The notes beneath the pieces were generated by a model, which was given only the letters and a program-made list of their open reading frames with translations, was not told where the DNA came from and ran no database searches. Below, piece after piece: positions 26,181-34,680 of a stretch of 64,000 nt of DNA; position 1 is the stretch's first letter, and every line of letters begins with the position of its first letter. A program made the translations under genes and the position numbers. This stretch comes from Salinarchaeum laminariae (GTDB lineage Archaea; Halobacteriota; Halobacteria; Halobacteriales; Salinarchaeaceae): contig NZ_CP096270.1 in the NCBI RefSeq assembly GCF_023204835.1, positions 2,682,907-2,746,906 of the forward strand, written 5' to 3'.

Positions 26181-27563
26181 CTACTCCTTCTCGCCGGCAC
26201 CGACGGCCGCCTCGCCGACGGGTTCGTGCCCCTCGATGAGCTCCTGACCGTTCATGTACGGTCGGAGGGGCTCGGGCACGGTGACCGTGCCGTCCTCGTT
26301 CTGATAGTACTCGAGGAGGGCAACCATCACGCGACCGACGGCCGTACCGGATGCGTTGAGCGTGTGGCAGTACTCGGCGGATTCGTGGCGCTCGGGTCGG
26401 TAGCGGAGGCCGGCGCGGCGAGCCTGGAACGCTTCGAAGTTCGAGGCACTGGAGACCTCGAGCCAGCGACCGCCCTCCTCGGGACCGTCGGGCATGTCGT
26501 CGCCGGGCGCCCAGACCTCAAGGTCGTAGGTCTTCGCGGAGGCGAACGTCAGGTCGGCGGTACAGAGGTCGAGAACGCGGTAGGGGAGTCCGAGACGGTC
26601 GAGAACGGACGCTGCCTCGTCGAGGAGTGTCTCGAGGCGGTCGTAGCTCTCCTCTGGCTCGACGAAGTTGACGAGTTCGACCTTGTTGAACTGATGGACG
26701 CGGACGATGCCCCGGGTCTCCGTGCCGTGCTCGCCGGCCTCTCTGCGGAAGTTCGGCGTGTACGCCTGGTGTTTGAGCGGGAGGTCGTCGCTGAGGAGGA
26801 TATCGTCGGCGTACATGTTGGTGACCGGTACCTCTGCCGTCGGGCAGAGCCAGAGGTCGTCGTCCTCGTATTCGACGGTCTCCGCGCCGCCAAGGCGGTA
26901 GGCGTCGTCGGCGAATTTGGGCAGCTGGCCGGTCCCCTCCATCGACGAGCTCTTGACCGGGATCGGCGGGAACACGTCGACGTACTCCTGCTCCCGATGC
27001 ACGTCGAGCATGAACTGAATGAGAGCGTGTTCGAGTCGTGCGCCGTCTCCCTTGAGGAAGTAGAAGCCGGCGCCGGTGGTCTTGGCGCCGCGGCCCTCGT
27101 CGATGACGTCGAGCTCCTCGCCGAGTTCGTAGTGCGGAACGATCTCTCCCGGGAGATCGTTTCGCAAGTCATCGAACCCCTCGCGGCGGATCTCCACGTT
27201 GTCGGCTTCCGCCTCGCCCTCGGGGACGGACTCGTGGGGGAGCTGGGGGATCTCGAGGAGACGCTCTTCGAGTTCGGCCTCAAGCTCGTCTGCGCGGGCT
27301 TCGACTTCCTCGAGTTCGGCCTTCAGCTCGCTGGAGCGTTCGATGGCTTCCTGGGCTTCTTCCTCCTCGCCCTCGCGTTTGAGTTCGCCGATCGATCGGC
27401 TCACCTCGTTGCGTTCGTGGCGAAGCTCGTCGCCGCGGGCTTTCAGCTCGCGCCACTCCTCGTCGACCGCGAGGATCGCGTCGAGATCGAGATCGCTCCC
27501 GCGGGCGTCGAGCGCCTCACGGACCCGTTCGGGCTCCTCCCGGAGGGTCGTCCTGTCGAGCAT
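26181..27563 (-). CDS. serS: Seryl-tRNA synthetase
   Basis: 460 residues from the ATG at 27561-27563 (MLDRTTLREEPERVREAL), with a T-rich TATA-like box 29 bases upstream. The N-terminal long coiled-coil arm (about 30-110) binds the tRNA-Ser variable arm and is unusually Glu-rich. Class II motif 2 is visible as PNFRREAGEHGTETRGIVR and motif 3 as NASGTAVGRVMVALLEYY. It is the common bacterial-type SerRS, not the rare methanogen form. It charges tRNA-Ser and supplies Ser-tRNA for selenocysteine where that exists. Confidence 0.97.
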   Translation of the reverse strand: MLDRTTLREEPERVREALDARGSDLDLDAILAVDEEWRELKARGDELRHERNEVSRSIGELKREGEEEEAQEAIERSSELKAELEEVEARADELEAELEERLLEIPQLPHESVPEGEAEADNVEIRREGFDDLRNDLPGEIVPHYELGEELDVIDEGRGAKTTGAGFYFLKGDGARLEHALIQFMLDVHREQEYVDVFPPIPVKSSSMEGTGQLPKFADDAYRLGGAETVEYEDDDLWLCPTAEVPVTNMYADDILLSDDLPLKHQAYTPNFRREAGEHGTETRGIVRVHQFNKVELVNFVEPEESYDRLETLLDEAASVLDRLGLPYRVLDLCTADLTFASAKTYDLEVWAPGDDMPDGPEEGGRWLEVSSASNFEAFQARRAGLRYRPERHESAEYCHTLNASGTAVGRVMVALLEYYQNEDGTVTVPEPLRPYMNGQELIEGHEPVGEAAVGAGEKE

Positions 27564-27717
27564 TCTTGCTCCGACGTTTCCCGGGACGCCGCAAAACCGT
27601 GTCGATGGTGCGGCAGTGGCTACCGCCGCCAGGATACCGATGGTCTCGGACGCGGCCAAACAGTTCGATCGAGCGGCGGGTTTTATTTCATCGAAACCGA
27701 AGTTACTCCTAGCCGCT

Positions 27718-28431
27718 ATGGAGCCCTCCACCTCACACGAAAGGGGCGGCCTCTCCGAGGCCGTCGAACCGCCAGCCGTACTCCTCGTCGAGACGCCGCG
27801 CTTCGACGAGCGCGACACGACAGCCTGCATCGATCTTCTCACCGCGAACGAGCCCGAAGCCGAAAAACTCCTGATCGTCAGCGTGACCGAGACGATCGGG
27901 AAGACCCACCGACGCTGGGACGATCACGTCGGCGAGCATCCATCTGAGTTCGCCGTCGTCAGTGCCAGTTTCGCCGAGAACGTCCCGGGCGACGGCGCGC
28001 CCGATTCCGGAGCAACAGGGTCGGGAGCACCCGACGCCGTCGCCGCGGGGTCACCGACGAAGACCGCCGAGCCCGGGACCGCCGGCGAGTCTGCTGCGAG
28101 CTGGCTCACGGCGCACGAGGTAGGTGACCCAGGCGACCTCACCGGGCTCGGCGTCACGATAAGCAGCCAGCTTTCGGAGTGGACCGACGCCGAGGAACAG
28201 GCCGTCGTCTGCTTTCGCTCGCTGACGACGACGCTCCAGTACGTCGAGACGGAGGAGCTCGTCCGATTCCTCTCCGAACTCAGGACGCACGTCGAGGCTG
28301 CCGGCGCGATCGCCCACTTCCACCTCGACCCGGCGGCGATCGACTCCCAGACGCAGGCCACGATCCGAAGCGTGGCGGACGCCGCTGTCGTCGGCGACGA
28401 CGAATCGGGCGGCGTCGAGTTGCTTCAGTAA
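27718..28431 (+). CDS. DUF7504 family protein (degenerate RecA-superfamily/RAD55-like)
   Basis: 237 residues from the ATG at 27718, with a TATA-like TTTTATTT centred about 33 bases upstream. The fold pattern PAVLLVETPRF, LLIVSVTET, AVVCFRSLTTTLQYVETE and IAHFHLDPAAID resembles the strands of RAD55/KaiC-like ATPases. The Walker A Gly-Lys-Ser/Thr is absent, as in the haloarchaeal DUF7504 set. An Ala/Gly/Pro-rich insertion occupies about 95-120. A signalling or regulatory role is possible. Divergent from serS. The family call is moderate. Confidence 0.6.
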   Translation: MEPSTSHERGGLSEAVEPPAVLLVETPRFDERDTTACIDLLTANEPEAEKLLIVSVTETIGKTHRRWDDHVGEHPSEFAVVSASFAENVPGDGAPDSGATGSGAPDAVAAGSPTKTAEPGTAGESAASWLTAHEVGDPGDLTGLGVTISSQLSEWTDAEEQAVVCFRSLTTTLQYVETEELVRFLSELRTHVEAAGAIAHFHLDPAAIDSQTQATIRSVADAAVVGDDESGGVELLQ

Positions 28432-28501
28432 AAACGACGCACCTACTGCTGCAGGGGACGCTCCCCGGTAACGATTTGCGTACCCAGTGCCAAGCGCGAG
28501 C

Positions 28502-28870
28502 ATGTCCCAAGCGATCACGCACTTCGCGGTCGGTGCGACGATCGCGATCCTGGGTGTCACGTTACTGATCCCGAACGTGCGCTATCCACGCACCTGGACG
28601 ATCGTCGCGGGCGGCTGGGCGATGGTCCCCGACGCGAGCAAACTCGTGGAGTCATCGGGGACGCTCGCGTTTCACGATTCGGTCTGGGCCGACCTGTTCT
28701 GGGCCCACCGCACCCTCGACCGAGCGGACCCGACCGACAGCACGATCTGGGCCAGCGTCGCCATTGCGGCATTTCTCGGTGCAACGCTGCTCGCGGAGCA
28801 CCGTTCCTATCGGGCGCTCGACGCCGTCAAAACGGGCCTCGAAGAGCGAACCCTGGCCGACGGGGAGTGA
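28502..28870 (+). CDS. Small membrane protein, metal-dependent-hydrolase-like (YdjM/DUF457-like)
   Basis: 122 residues from the ATG at 28502 (MSQAITHFAVGATIAIL). The early ITH, a mid-chain MVPDASKL and a later WAHRTLDR give the His/Asp pattern of the membrane-bound LexA-regulated hydrolase family, though the protein is short. Three hydrophobic helices (about 7-27, 34-48, 84-101) are visible. Enzymatic activity is not demonstrable from the sequence. It follows the DUF7504 gene by 70 bases on the same strand. Confidence 0.65.
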   Translation: MSQAITHFAVGATIAILGVTLLIPNVRYPRTWTIVAGGWAMVPDASKLVESSGTLAFHDSVWADLFWAHRTLDRADPTDSTIWASVAIAAFLGATLLAEHRSYRALDAVKTGLEERTLADGE

Positions 28871-29015
28871 GCTACCGGTAGCTCGGGTGCGCACAAATGC
28901 GATCAGTCGGCAATAGCACACTCGGCCGCTCGGTTCATCGGCCCCCGCTTCATCAGTCCCAGACCGGAGCACCTCGCATTCGTGACGGTCGAGATCGAGA
29001 GTGAAGCGAGAACAG

Positions 29016-30134
29016 TTACTGCGGCTGATCGCCCTCGACCGCGCCGACGAGCAGCTGTCCGCCGATCGCCGCTGGGTCGACGACGACGTCGGCGCCGGCG
29101 CGCGCGAGTTTCGCCGTGTTCTCAGCGTTCGTCGCTGCAGCGACGATCCGGAGGTCAGGTTCGAGCTGTCTGGCGGTGAGCACGGAGAAGGCGTCCGCCG
29201 AGTCGGTATCGGTCGCGGCGATGGCGACCGCCGCGTCCGCGATACGCACCCGTTCGAGGATCGCCTCGTCGCTGGGGCTTGCCTGGATGGCGAGAATCCC
29301 GCGATCGGAGAGTTCGGTGACGTGGTGTTGGTCCTCCGTGATGACCGCGAACTGCTGGTCTCGTTCCGTGAGCGCGTCGACGATGGGCTCGGTCAGGTCG
29401 CCGTAGCCGAGCACCAGCACGTGGTCCTCGAGGAGACCAAGCTCGCGGTTGCGGACCCGGCCGAGTGCCGCGGCGAAGCGGGACTCGAGGACGGGGGCCA
29501 GCAACGTCCCGAGTGCGATCGCAAAGGTCGCCGTTCCAAAGAGGAGGACGCTCATTCCGAACAGTCGCGCGACCTGCGTGGTCGGCGTCACGTCACCGTA
29601 GCCAACCGTCGATGCAGTCACGAGCGTATAATAGAACGCATCGAGCACGGTCGAGACGTTCGTGAACTCGTCCCGGAGTGCGTAGGTCCCAACCGTGCCG
29701 TAGAGCTGGACGCTGAGGAGCGCGATTGCAGCTGCGATCTGAGCCGTTGAGAGGGAGACCCGGCTCCGGAAGTGGTGGCGGCTGAGGACGAGCATCGGAA
29801 TCGAGAGAACCGAAAAGAGGACCAGCGGTACGGAGAGTGGGTTCGACTGGACCAGCCCCTGTGCAGCAGTGATGGGAAGCAAGACGATCGTGAGCGCCCA
29901 GGCAGCACGATAGCCCCGGCGGAGCCCGACCGCGCCGAGCAACATCAGGAACCCCGTAATCGCCCCGGTGAATCCCGCAGCGAGCCGGACCGCAGCCGGT
30001 ACGTAAGGCTGCAGCGGACCTACGACCGCGACGTCACCGATCGCGATGTTGGCGATCCCGGTGAGGACCGACAGAACGCCCACCACCGTGGTGAGCAGGA
30101 CGCTAAATCGCTTGCCGGTCCAGAATGCCACCAT
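29016..30134 (-). CDS. Potassium channel with C-terminal RCK/TrkA-N domain
   Basis: 372 residues. Four N-terminal hydrophobic segments (about 10-110) precede a canonical pore: helix 128-150, pore loop with selectivity filter TVGYGD at 176-181, and inner helix 186-210. The cytosolic part from about 238 is a TrkA-N Rossmann domain (DHVLVLGYGDLTEPIVDAL), with a loosened GxGxxG, so nucleotide or ion sensing may differ from the norm. It conducts K+ under ligand control. It is the last gene of an operon with a free TrkA-N protein and archaemetzincin. Confidence 0.9.
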   Translation of the reverse strand: MVAFWTGKRFSVLLTTVVGVLSVLTGIANIAIGDVAVVGPLQPYVPAAVRLAAGFTGAITGFLMLLGAVGLRRGYRAAWALTIVLLPITAAQGLVQSNPLSVPLVLFSVLSIPMLVLSRHHFRSRVSLSTAQIAAAIALLSVQLYGTVGTYALRDEFTNVSTVLDAFYYTLVTASTVGYGDVTPTTQVARLFGMSVLLFGTATFAIALGTLLAPVLESRFAAALGRVRNRELGLLEDHVLVLGYGDLTEPIVDALTERDQQFAVITEDQHHVTELSDRGILAIQASPSDEAILERVRIADAAVAIAATDTDSADAFSVLTARQLEPDLRIVAAATNAENTAKLARAGADVVVDPAAIGGQLLVGAVEGDQPQ

Positions 30135-30183
30135 GACCGAACCTGTGGCTGGATAGCTTAAGAAGGTCTCGGCACGCGGACAC

Positions 30184-30792
30184 TCAGGACCCGCTACCGA
30201 CCAGCTCTCCGACGACGTCAGAAACGTCTCGCTCGGAGAGGGCGACTTCGACGAGCAGCTCCCCGACGGCCTGACCGATGCTTACGACGCTGTCGGCACC
30301 CGCGGCCCGAAGCTTCGGCACGTCCTGTCCCTCGCCAGCGAAGGTCACGACTCGCATGGACTCGTCCACGTTCATCACCGTCAGCACGGCGAGGACGTTG
30401 AGCTGGTCGTCGAGTGTGGCGACGAGGACGGCGTCGGCGCGATTGAGCTCCGCAGCACGAAAACACGCTTCGTCGACGTCGTCCGTGAGGACGACCGAGA
30501 GCCCGCGCTCCTCGAGACGGTCCGCAGTTCCGTCGTCGGTCGTGACCACCGTGAAGGAGACGCCGTGTTCGGCGAGTTGGACGAGCACCGGCTCGGTCCA
30601 GGCGTCATAGCCCACCACGATCACGTACTCGAGCGAATTGACGGGGAGCTCGAGCGACCGGGAAGCGGATGCCCGATCGGCTTCGGATACGGTATCGTCG
30701 TCCAGGATTCGTGGCTCCGATTCGGAGCCAACGGACCCATCGCCTCCCTCCATCGAATCGCTCGAACCGCCGGAGCCGTGGCGCTCTGCCAT
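30184..30792 (-). CDS. Free-standing TrkA-N (RCK) domain protein
   Basis: 202 residues from the ATG at 30790-30792, one base after the archaemetzincin stop. A disordered acidic N-terminus (about 1-50) is followed by a TrkA-N Rossmann domain, LEYVIVVGYDAWTEPVLVQL, that shares the GYxxxTEP motif with the RCK domain of the downstream channel. There is no membrane segment and no TrkA-C domain. It probably forms a hetero-ring with the channel's RCK domains to gate it. Binding of NAD or of a small ligand is likely but not provable here. Confidence 0.85.
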   Translation of the reverse strand: MAERHGSGGSSDSMEGGDGSVGSESEPRILDDDTVSEADRASASRSLELPVNSLEYVIVVGYDAWTEPVLVQLAEHGVSFTVVTTDDGTADRLEERGLSVVLTDDVDEACFRAAELNRADAVLVATLDDQLNVLAVLTVMNVDESMRVVTFAGEGQDVPKLRAAGADSVVSIGQAVGELLVEVALSERDVSDVVGELVGSGS

Positions 30793-30793
30793 G

Positions 30794-31315
30794 TTACCTG
30801 ACCCGGCGAGAGCAGGAACCACAGAGGTGGGGTTCCTTGACGTCGACTTCGCGAACCGTCGGCGAGAAGTTCATCACGCAGCGCTTGTTGTCGCAGTGTT
30901 CGAGCCCGAGCGTGTGACCGATCTCGTGGACGATCTCCTTGCGAACGCGGTCGCCGAAGATTTCGTCGGAGCCGCGTTCGGAGAACCCTCCGTCGGAGGA
31001 GGTCTGGAGTCGGTACGTCGAAACGACCGAGCCGTTTCCGTCGAGGTAGGCGAGTCCGAAGACGTAGTTTCGGCGGCGGTAGAAAAGGTCCTCGGGTGTC
31101 AGCGCGATGTTCTTCTCGCCACGGCCGACGCGGCTCGCGAGTTCGATGAACTCCTCGGCCCGGTACTGAGAGCGCCCTTCGTCGTAGGCGCCGGATGGGA
31201 TCTCCCGTGGCTCGTGCACGGAGACGTCGCAGTCGTAGACCGACTGGAGGGCATCGGAGGCCTGGCGCTTGACTGGCGCCGGAACCTCTCCGACCGGCAC
31301 GATGTCGACGAGCAT
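30794..31315 (-). CDS. amzA: Archaemetzincin (zinc metalloprotease)
   Basis: 173 residues. The zinc site is HEIGHTLGLEHC: H130, E131, H134 and H140, followed by C141. A second zinc site is formed by C141, C146 (CDNKRCVMNF), C165 and C168 (CGSC), the archaemetzincin hallmark, with the Met-turn in CVMNF. Archaemetzincins are aminopeptidase-like proteases of unclear natural substrate. It heads an operon with the two K+ channel genes and is transcribed from a promoter interleaved with that of UPF0146. Confidence 0.95.
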   Translation of the reverse strand: MLVDIVPVGEVPAPVKRQASDALQSVYDCDVSVHEPREIPSGAYDEGRSQYRAEEFIELASRVGRGEKNIALTPEDLFYRRRNYVFGLAYLDGNGSVVSTYRLQTSSDGGFSERGSDEIFGDRVRKEIVHEIGHTLGLEHCDNKRCVMNFSPTVREVDVKEPHLCGSCSRRVR

Positions 31316-31324
31316 GGAGAGTCG

Positions 31325-31344
31325 TTATGCCTTCCCGGGCATAA
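31325..31344. promoter_or_regulatory. Mirror-image bidirectional promoter (amzA / UPF0146)
   Basis: TTATGCC (31325-31331) and its reverse complement GGCATAA (31338-31344) flank six bases. The plus-strand copy is about 28 bases before the GTG at 31355, and the minus-strand copy about 27 bases before the ATG at 31315. Each is therefore a leaderless TATA box, but the two overlap on the DNA, so both promoters can hardly be occupied at once. Confidence 0.65.
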
Positions 31345-31354
31345 ACGTCCCGGC

Positions 31355-31813
31355 GTGTCAGACGCTGATCGCACGACTGCGCTGGCCGACGCGATCCTCG
31401 ACGGCCTTCCGGTGGATCCCCGTTCAGAGACCACCCACCTCCTCGAAGTTGGAATCGGCGAGCGGACGGACGTCGCAGCGGCAATCGCGGCGACGGACGT
31501 TGCTGTCACCGCCGTCGACGTCGTCGAGCGGTCGGTCCCGGCGGGCATCGCCTTCGAACAGGCCGACCTTCACGCACTGCGCGAGGCAGCAGCCGAGGGC
31601 TCCCTTCCGGAGAGTATCGTCGATCGGCCGACGCCACTCGACGGCGTTTACGCCCTCCGACTGCCGCCCGAACTCCACGAGTCGTTCGCCGATCTCGTCT
31701 CGCAGATCGGCGTTCCGGGCGCGTTTACCACACTCGGCGGAGATCCGCCGACCGTGAGCGTGACGCCGACGCAGATCCGTGGTGGCGAGACGATCTACTG
31801 GATCGAGAAGTAG
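31355..31813 (+). CDS. UPF0146 family protein
   Basis: 152 residues from the GTG at 31355 ([17 protein letters not shown]). The TATA box 28 bases upstream selects it, and longer readings run antisense through archaemetzincin. [20 protein letters not shown] resembles a SAM-binding glycine loop, and [15 protein letters not shown] the following acidic strand, so UPF0146 proteins look like minimal Rossmann methyltransferases. No catalytic motif is evident. Function unknown. Confidence 0.8.
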   Translation: MSDADRTTALADAILDGLPVDPRSETTHLLEVGIGERTDVAAAIAATDVAVTAVDVVERSVPAGIAFEQADLHALREAAAEGSLPESIVDRPTPLDGVYALRLPPELHESFADLVSQIGVPGAFTTLGGDPPTVSVTPTQIRGGETIYWIEK

Positions 31814-31917
31814 ACGATCGGGCCGTCGTCGGAGAGCTGGGTGGAGCTTGCACGCCTCGCGTTGATCGAGCGAAGCGAATAGGTACGCCCAAATGCGCCC
31901 GGCCTGCAGTCGGGAGT

Positions 31918-32811
31918 ATGCAGGCCGACGCTGTCGTGCTGGACGTCGACGGCGTGCTCGTCGACGTGGCCGACTCCTACCGGCGTGCGATCGTCGAGTC
32001 CGTCGAGATCGTCACAGGCACGTCCTTCGACCGCTCGGTCGTCCAGCCGTTCAAAGAAGCTGGCGGGTTCAACAACGACTGGGAACTCACTGACGCACTC
32101 GCGCTGTACGCGCTGACGAACGCCTCGGACGCTCCTACGCAGGAATCAGCGTTCGAGAACGTCGAGTCGTTCACCGACGCTATCGCGGCAGCCGGTGGAG
32201 GACTCGAGGGGGCCCGAACAGTGCTCCGATCGTCGCTCGCCGCGTCGGCTGCCGACGCCATCGAGGACGACTGGGATCCGGAGCGTCTCCGGTCCGTGTT
32301 CCAGCAGCTGTATCTCGGGAGCGAACTGTTCGGCGAACTGGAAGGGGGTGATCCGGATCTCGAACGCGAGGGGTACATCCACGACGAGCCGGTGTTGATC
32401 GACGACGCGACCATCGAGTGGCTCGAATCGACCGTCGACGTCGGCGTTCTGACGGGGCGACCGGCCGCGGAAGCCGACATCGCACTCCAGCGGGCAGGCC
32501 TCGACGTACCAGACGACCACCGGTTCACGATGGACGACTGGGATGCGGGAAAACCCGATCCGGACGCGCTGCTCACGCTCGCCGAGCGATTCGAGGCGGA
32601 AACCGTCGCGTTCGTCGGCGACACCCTCGACGACGTGCGAACTGCGACCAACGCGGCCTCGGCGGACCCGGCGAGAACGTATCACGGAATCGGCGTGCTC
32701 ACCGGAGGGTTGTCGGGCAATCGCGGCAGGAGGATGTTCGAGGAAGCAGGCGCAGCCGCCGTGCTCGAAGAGATCGACGATTTGCCGTCGCTGGTCGGCC
32801 CTAAGGGGTGA
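31918..32811 (+). CDS. HAD superfamily hydrolase, TIGR01548 type
   Basis: 297 residues starting [20 protein letters not shown], with nucleophile D9 and acid D11. HAD motif II is the Thr in [17 protein letters not shown], motif III/IV is [10 protein letters not shown] and [15 protein letters not shown] helical cap lies between motifs I and II. Length and pattern match the archaeal/cyanobacterial TIGR01548 subfamily, which in some organisms is linked to histidine biosynthesis genes; no his gene is nearby. It is a phosphatase of unknown substrate. Confidence 0.85.
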   Translation: MQADAVVLDVDGVLVDVADSYRRAIVESVEIVTGTSFDRSVVQPFKEAGGFNNDWELTDALALYALTNASDAPTQESAFENVESFTDAIAAAGGGLEGARTVLRSSLAASAADAIEDDWDPERLRSVFQQLYLGSELFGELEGGDPDLEREGYIHDEPVLIDDATIEWLESTVDVGVLTGRPAAEADIALQRAGLDVPDDHRFTMDDWDAGKPDPDALLTLAERFEAETVAFVGDTLDDVRTATNAASADPARTYHGIGVLTGGLSGNRGRRMFEEAGAAAVLEEIDDLPSLVGPKG

Positions 32812-32931
32812 CCGCCAGGCCCGGCGGCGGCCACGCTGGACAGCCCAGTGTGACTACCGCTCGATCGACCGTCACCAGCCGGCAATCTGCCAGACCGTCA
32901 CACCCTTGAAGCGCCCACCGGAGTATTCTGC

Positions 32932-33363
32932 ATGGACACCGACAGGCTCGCCGAGTTCGTGTCGACTATCGTGATCGTCGGCATGATTGCGGTGCTGGCA
33001 GTCGATCGGATCGGAACGTCAGGTCTCCAGGAGACGCTGCTCACTGCGGGCGGGATCGCGATCGCGTTCGGCGTGCCGTTCGCAGCCCTGCTCGTCTACG
33101 TGTTCGACGTCGGGGAGAGCCACATCGGGCCGTGGGGTCCCGGAGACGTCGTGTTCGTTGCTGCTGTCGCCCCACCGATCCTCGGCACCGTGTGGGTGGC
33201 CGATACCTACGAACTCGGGGGCGTGCTCTATGGCGTCACGATGCTCGTCGGCATCCTTGGATCAATACTGTTCGCCGTGGTCGTCAGGGACGCTACCGTC
33301 GGCGAGTGGCCGCCCGGGTCCGGGGTCCGATCCGAACGCGAGCGGGGACCGCCAGGCCGGTGA
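32932..33363 (+). CDS. Small four-helix membrane protein
   Basis: 143 residues. Hydrophobic helices near 9-25, 33-55, 68-88 and 92-114 are separated by short loops, and the cytosolic tail (EWPPGSGVRSERERGPPGR) is Arg-rich. It is not assigned to a family. It lies 120 bases after the HAD gene on the same strand, and a weak TATA-like CCCTTGAAG lies near 32903. Confidence 0.6.
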   Translation: MDTDRLAEFVSTIVIVGMIAVLAVDRIGTSGLQETLLTAGGIAIAFGVPFAALLVYVFDVGESHIGPWGPGDVVFVAAVAPPILGTVWVADTYELGGVLYGVTMLVGILGSILFAVVVRDATVGEWPPGSGVRSERERGPPGR

Positions 33364-33456
33364 TCGATCGTATCACTTCGAGGATGCCGCCGTCAGAAGT
33401 CGACGACGATTGTCGCGTGCCGTACTGCTTTTCTCCCAGCGGCACGAGGCTCGGCC

Positions 33457-33564
33457 GTGAGCTGGGCCACGCTGTTCGAACGGGCAGCAGAGTTCGAGGT
33501 GGAGACGGACGGCGTTCGATCGACCCTCGGGCAGCTGCGAGGTGACGATGACGACACCGCCTGA
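33457..33564 (+). CDS. Candidate 35-residue protein overlapping the PIN-like gene
   Basis: From the GTG at 33457 the frame reads VSWATLFERAAEFEV, continues through an amphipathic helix-like LGQLRGDDDDTA, and stops at 33564. It overlaps the start of the next gene by about 20 bases in another frame. Composition is typical of genuine local proteins (acidic, G/C at third positions), unlike the Ser/Arg-rich shadow frames. Stop-start overlap suggests coupling with the PIN-like gene. Confidence 0.4.
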   Translation: MSWATLFERAAEFEVETDGVRSTLGQLRGDDDDTA

Positions 33565-34021
33565 TCCGGCGTGCGTGGCCGCGGACGCCGACGTACTCGC
33601 CGCCGACCTCCTGGTGGGAGGCGCTGCGCGGGATGCTCTCGACGTCATCCGGTCACACTCCTGGATCGATCTGGTCGCCAGCGATCCGCTGCTCGACGAC
33701 GCCGAGGCTGTGATCGCGAGGTTGGCCGACGACGACCTCGCCGAAGACTGGCGAGACCGAATCGAGGCCGACTCGCGGTCGGTTGCCCACCCGGCAGGCG
33801 ATCACCCGGGACTGGCGAGCGCGCTTCACGGTGACGCCGCACATCTGCTAAGCTTCGACGACAACCTCACGAGCGCGGCTGCTGGCGTAGAGCTACAGGG
33901 TCGCGTCTCCGTAAGCGTCCGGACGCCAGAAGCCTTCCTCGCAGTCTTCGATGCGGAATCGCTCTACGAGTCGCTCGACGAAGTGGCCTATGATGGTCCC
34001 GATCGCGATCCGCGCGAGTGA
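33548..34021 (+). CDS. PIN-like protein, DUF7384 family
   Basis: 157 residues from the ATG at 33548 (MTTPPDPACVAADADVLAAD); a GTG two codons earlier is equally possible. An Asp near the first strand (ADADVLAADLL), acidic residues mid-chain and HGDAAHLLSFDDNLTSAA with a late Asp pair follow the PIN-nuclease pattern, which I recall as DUF7384 in haloarchaea. RNase activity is inferred only. A 35-codon frame overlaps its 5' end. It is convergent with rdgB, with 29 bases between them. Confidence 0.6.
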   Translation: MTTPPDPACVAADADVLAADLLVGGAARDALDVIRSHSWIDLVASDPLLDDAEAVIARLADDDLAEDWRDRIEADSRSVAHPAGDHPGLASALHGDAAHLLSFDDNLTSAAAGVELQGRVSVSVRTPEAFLAVFDAESLYESLDEVAYDGPDRDPRE

Positions 34022-34050
34022 GAGGCCCGAACTGCTGAGAGTGCGATCGA

Positions 34051-34680
34051 TTACGCCTGTGCAGCGAGCCAGTCCGCGAGCTTCGCCAACGCTCGTCCGC
34101 GGTGGGAGATCGCATTCTTCTCCGCGGTCGATCGCTCGGCCATCGTTCGTCCGTCGTGTTCGAAAATGGGATCGTACCCGAAGCCGCCGTCGCCACGCGG
34201 CGGGACGATCTCGCCCCGCACGGCGCCCTCGAAGGTCGCAACCGCCACGCCGTCCTCGACGGTGACGCCGTCGTGCCAGTCTGTCGAAGTGTCCGTATCT
34301 GATCGGCCGGACGGAGCCGCCTCGTCCACCGAATCGGCGTCGGTGGCGTAGGCGACGATGCTCCGGAATGCGGCGCGATGGTCGTCTTCTGGCTCCACGA
34401 GTCGATGGAGGCGCTCGATGCCGAGCGAGTGCTCGACGTACGCAGAGTAGGGGCCGGGGAAGCCGGCGAGTGCGTCGACGAAGAGGCCAGAGTCCTCGAC
34501 GGCGACCGGCTGATCGCCGCCGAGCTCGTGGAACGATTCACGAGCACCGCGCGCCGCGATCGCCGCGAGATCGTCGGACTGAACCTCCACGTAGTCGTAG
34601 TCGACCTGCTCGACGTCCATCGGCAGGTACTCCCGTGCCTCCCGGACCTTGCCCTCGTTTCCGGTGACGAACCGCAGCAT
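34051..34680 (-). CDS. rdgB: XTP/dITP diphosphatase (RdgB/HAM1 family)
   Basis: 209 residues. MLRFVTGNEGKVREAREYL gives the substrate-loop signature, VAVEDSGLFVDALAGFPGPYS the catalytic Asp-Ser region, and GFGYDPIFEHDGRTMAE with NAISHRGRALAKL the C-terminal motifs. It hydrolyses ITP, dITP and XTP to monophosphates, keeping deaminated purines out of nucleic acids. An insertion of about 25 residues rich in Asp/Ser/Thr (near 118-142) splits the fold and looks like a halophilic loop. Directly adjacent to the DUF5808 gene with no spacer. Confidence 0.93.
   Translation of the reverse strand: MLRFVTGNEGKVREAREYLPMDVEQVDYDYVEVQSDDLAAIAARGARESFHELGGDQPVAVEDSGLFVDALAGFPGPYSAYVEHSLGIERLHRLVEPEDDHRAAFRSIVAYATDADSVDEAAPSGRSDTDTSTDWHDGVTVEDGVAVATFEGAVRGEIVPPRGDGGFGYDPIFEHDGRTMAERSTAEKNAISHRGRALAKLADWLAAQA

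Noticed and set aside
26181-27842. A 553-residue SerRS start
   Set aside because: The extra 93 residues overlap the divergent DUF7504 gene; the TATA box and homology place the start at 27563.
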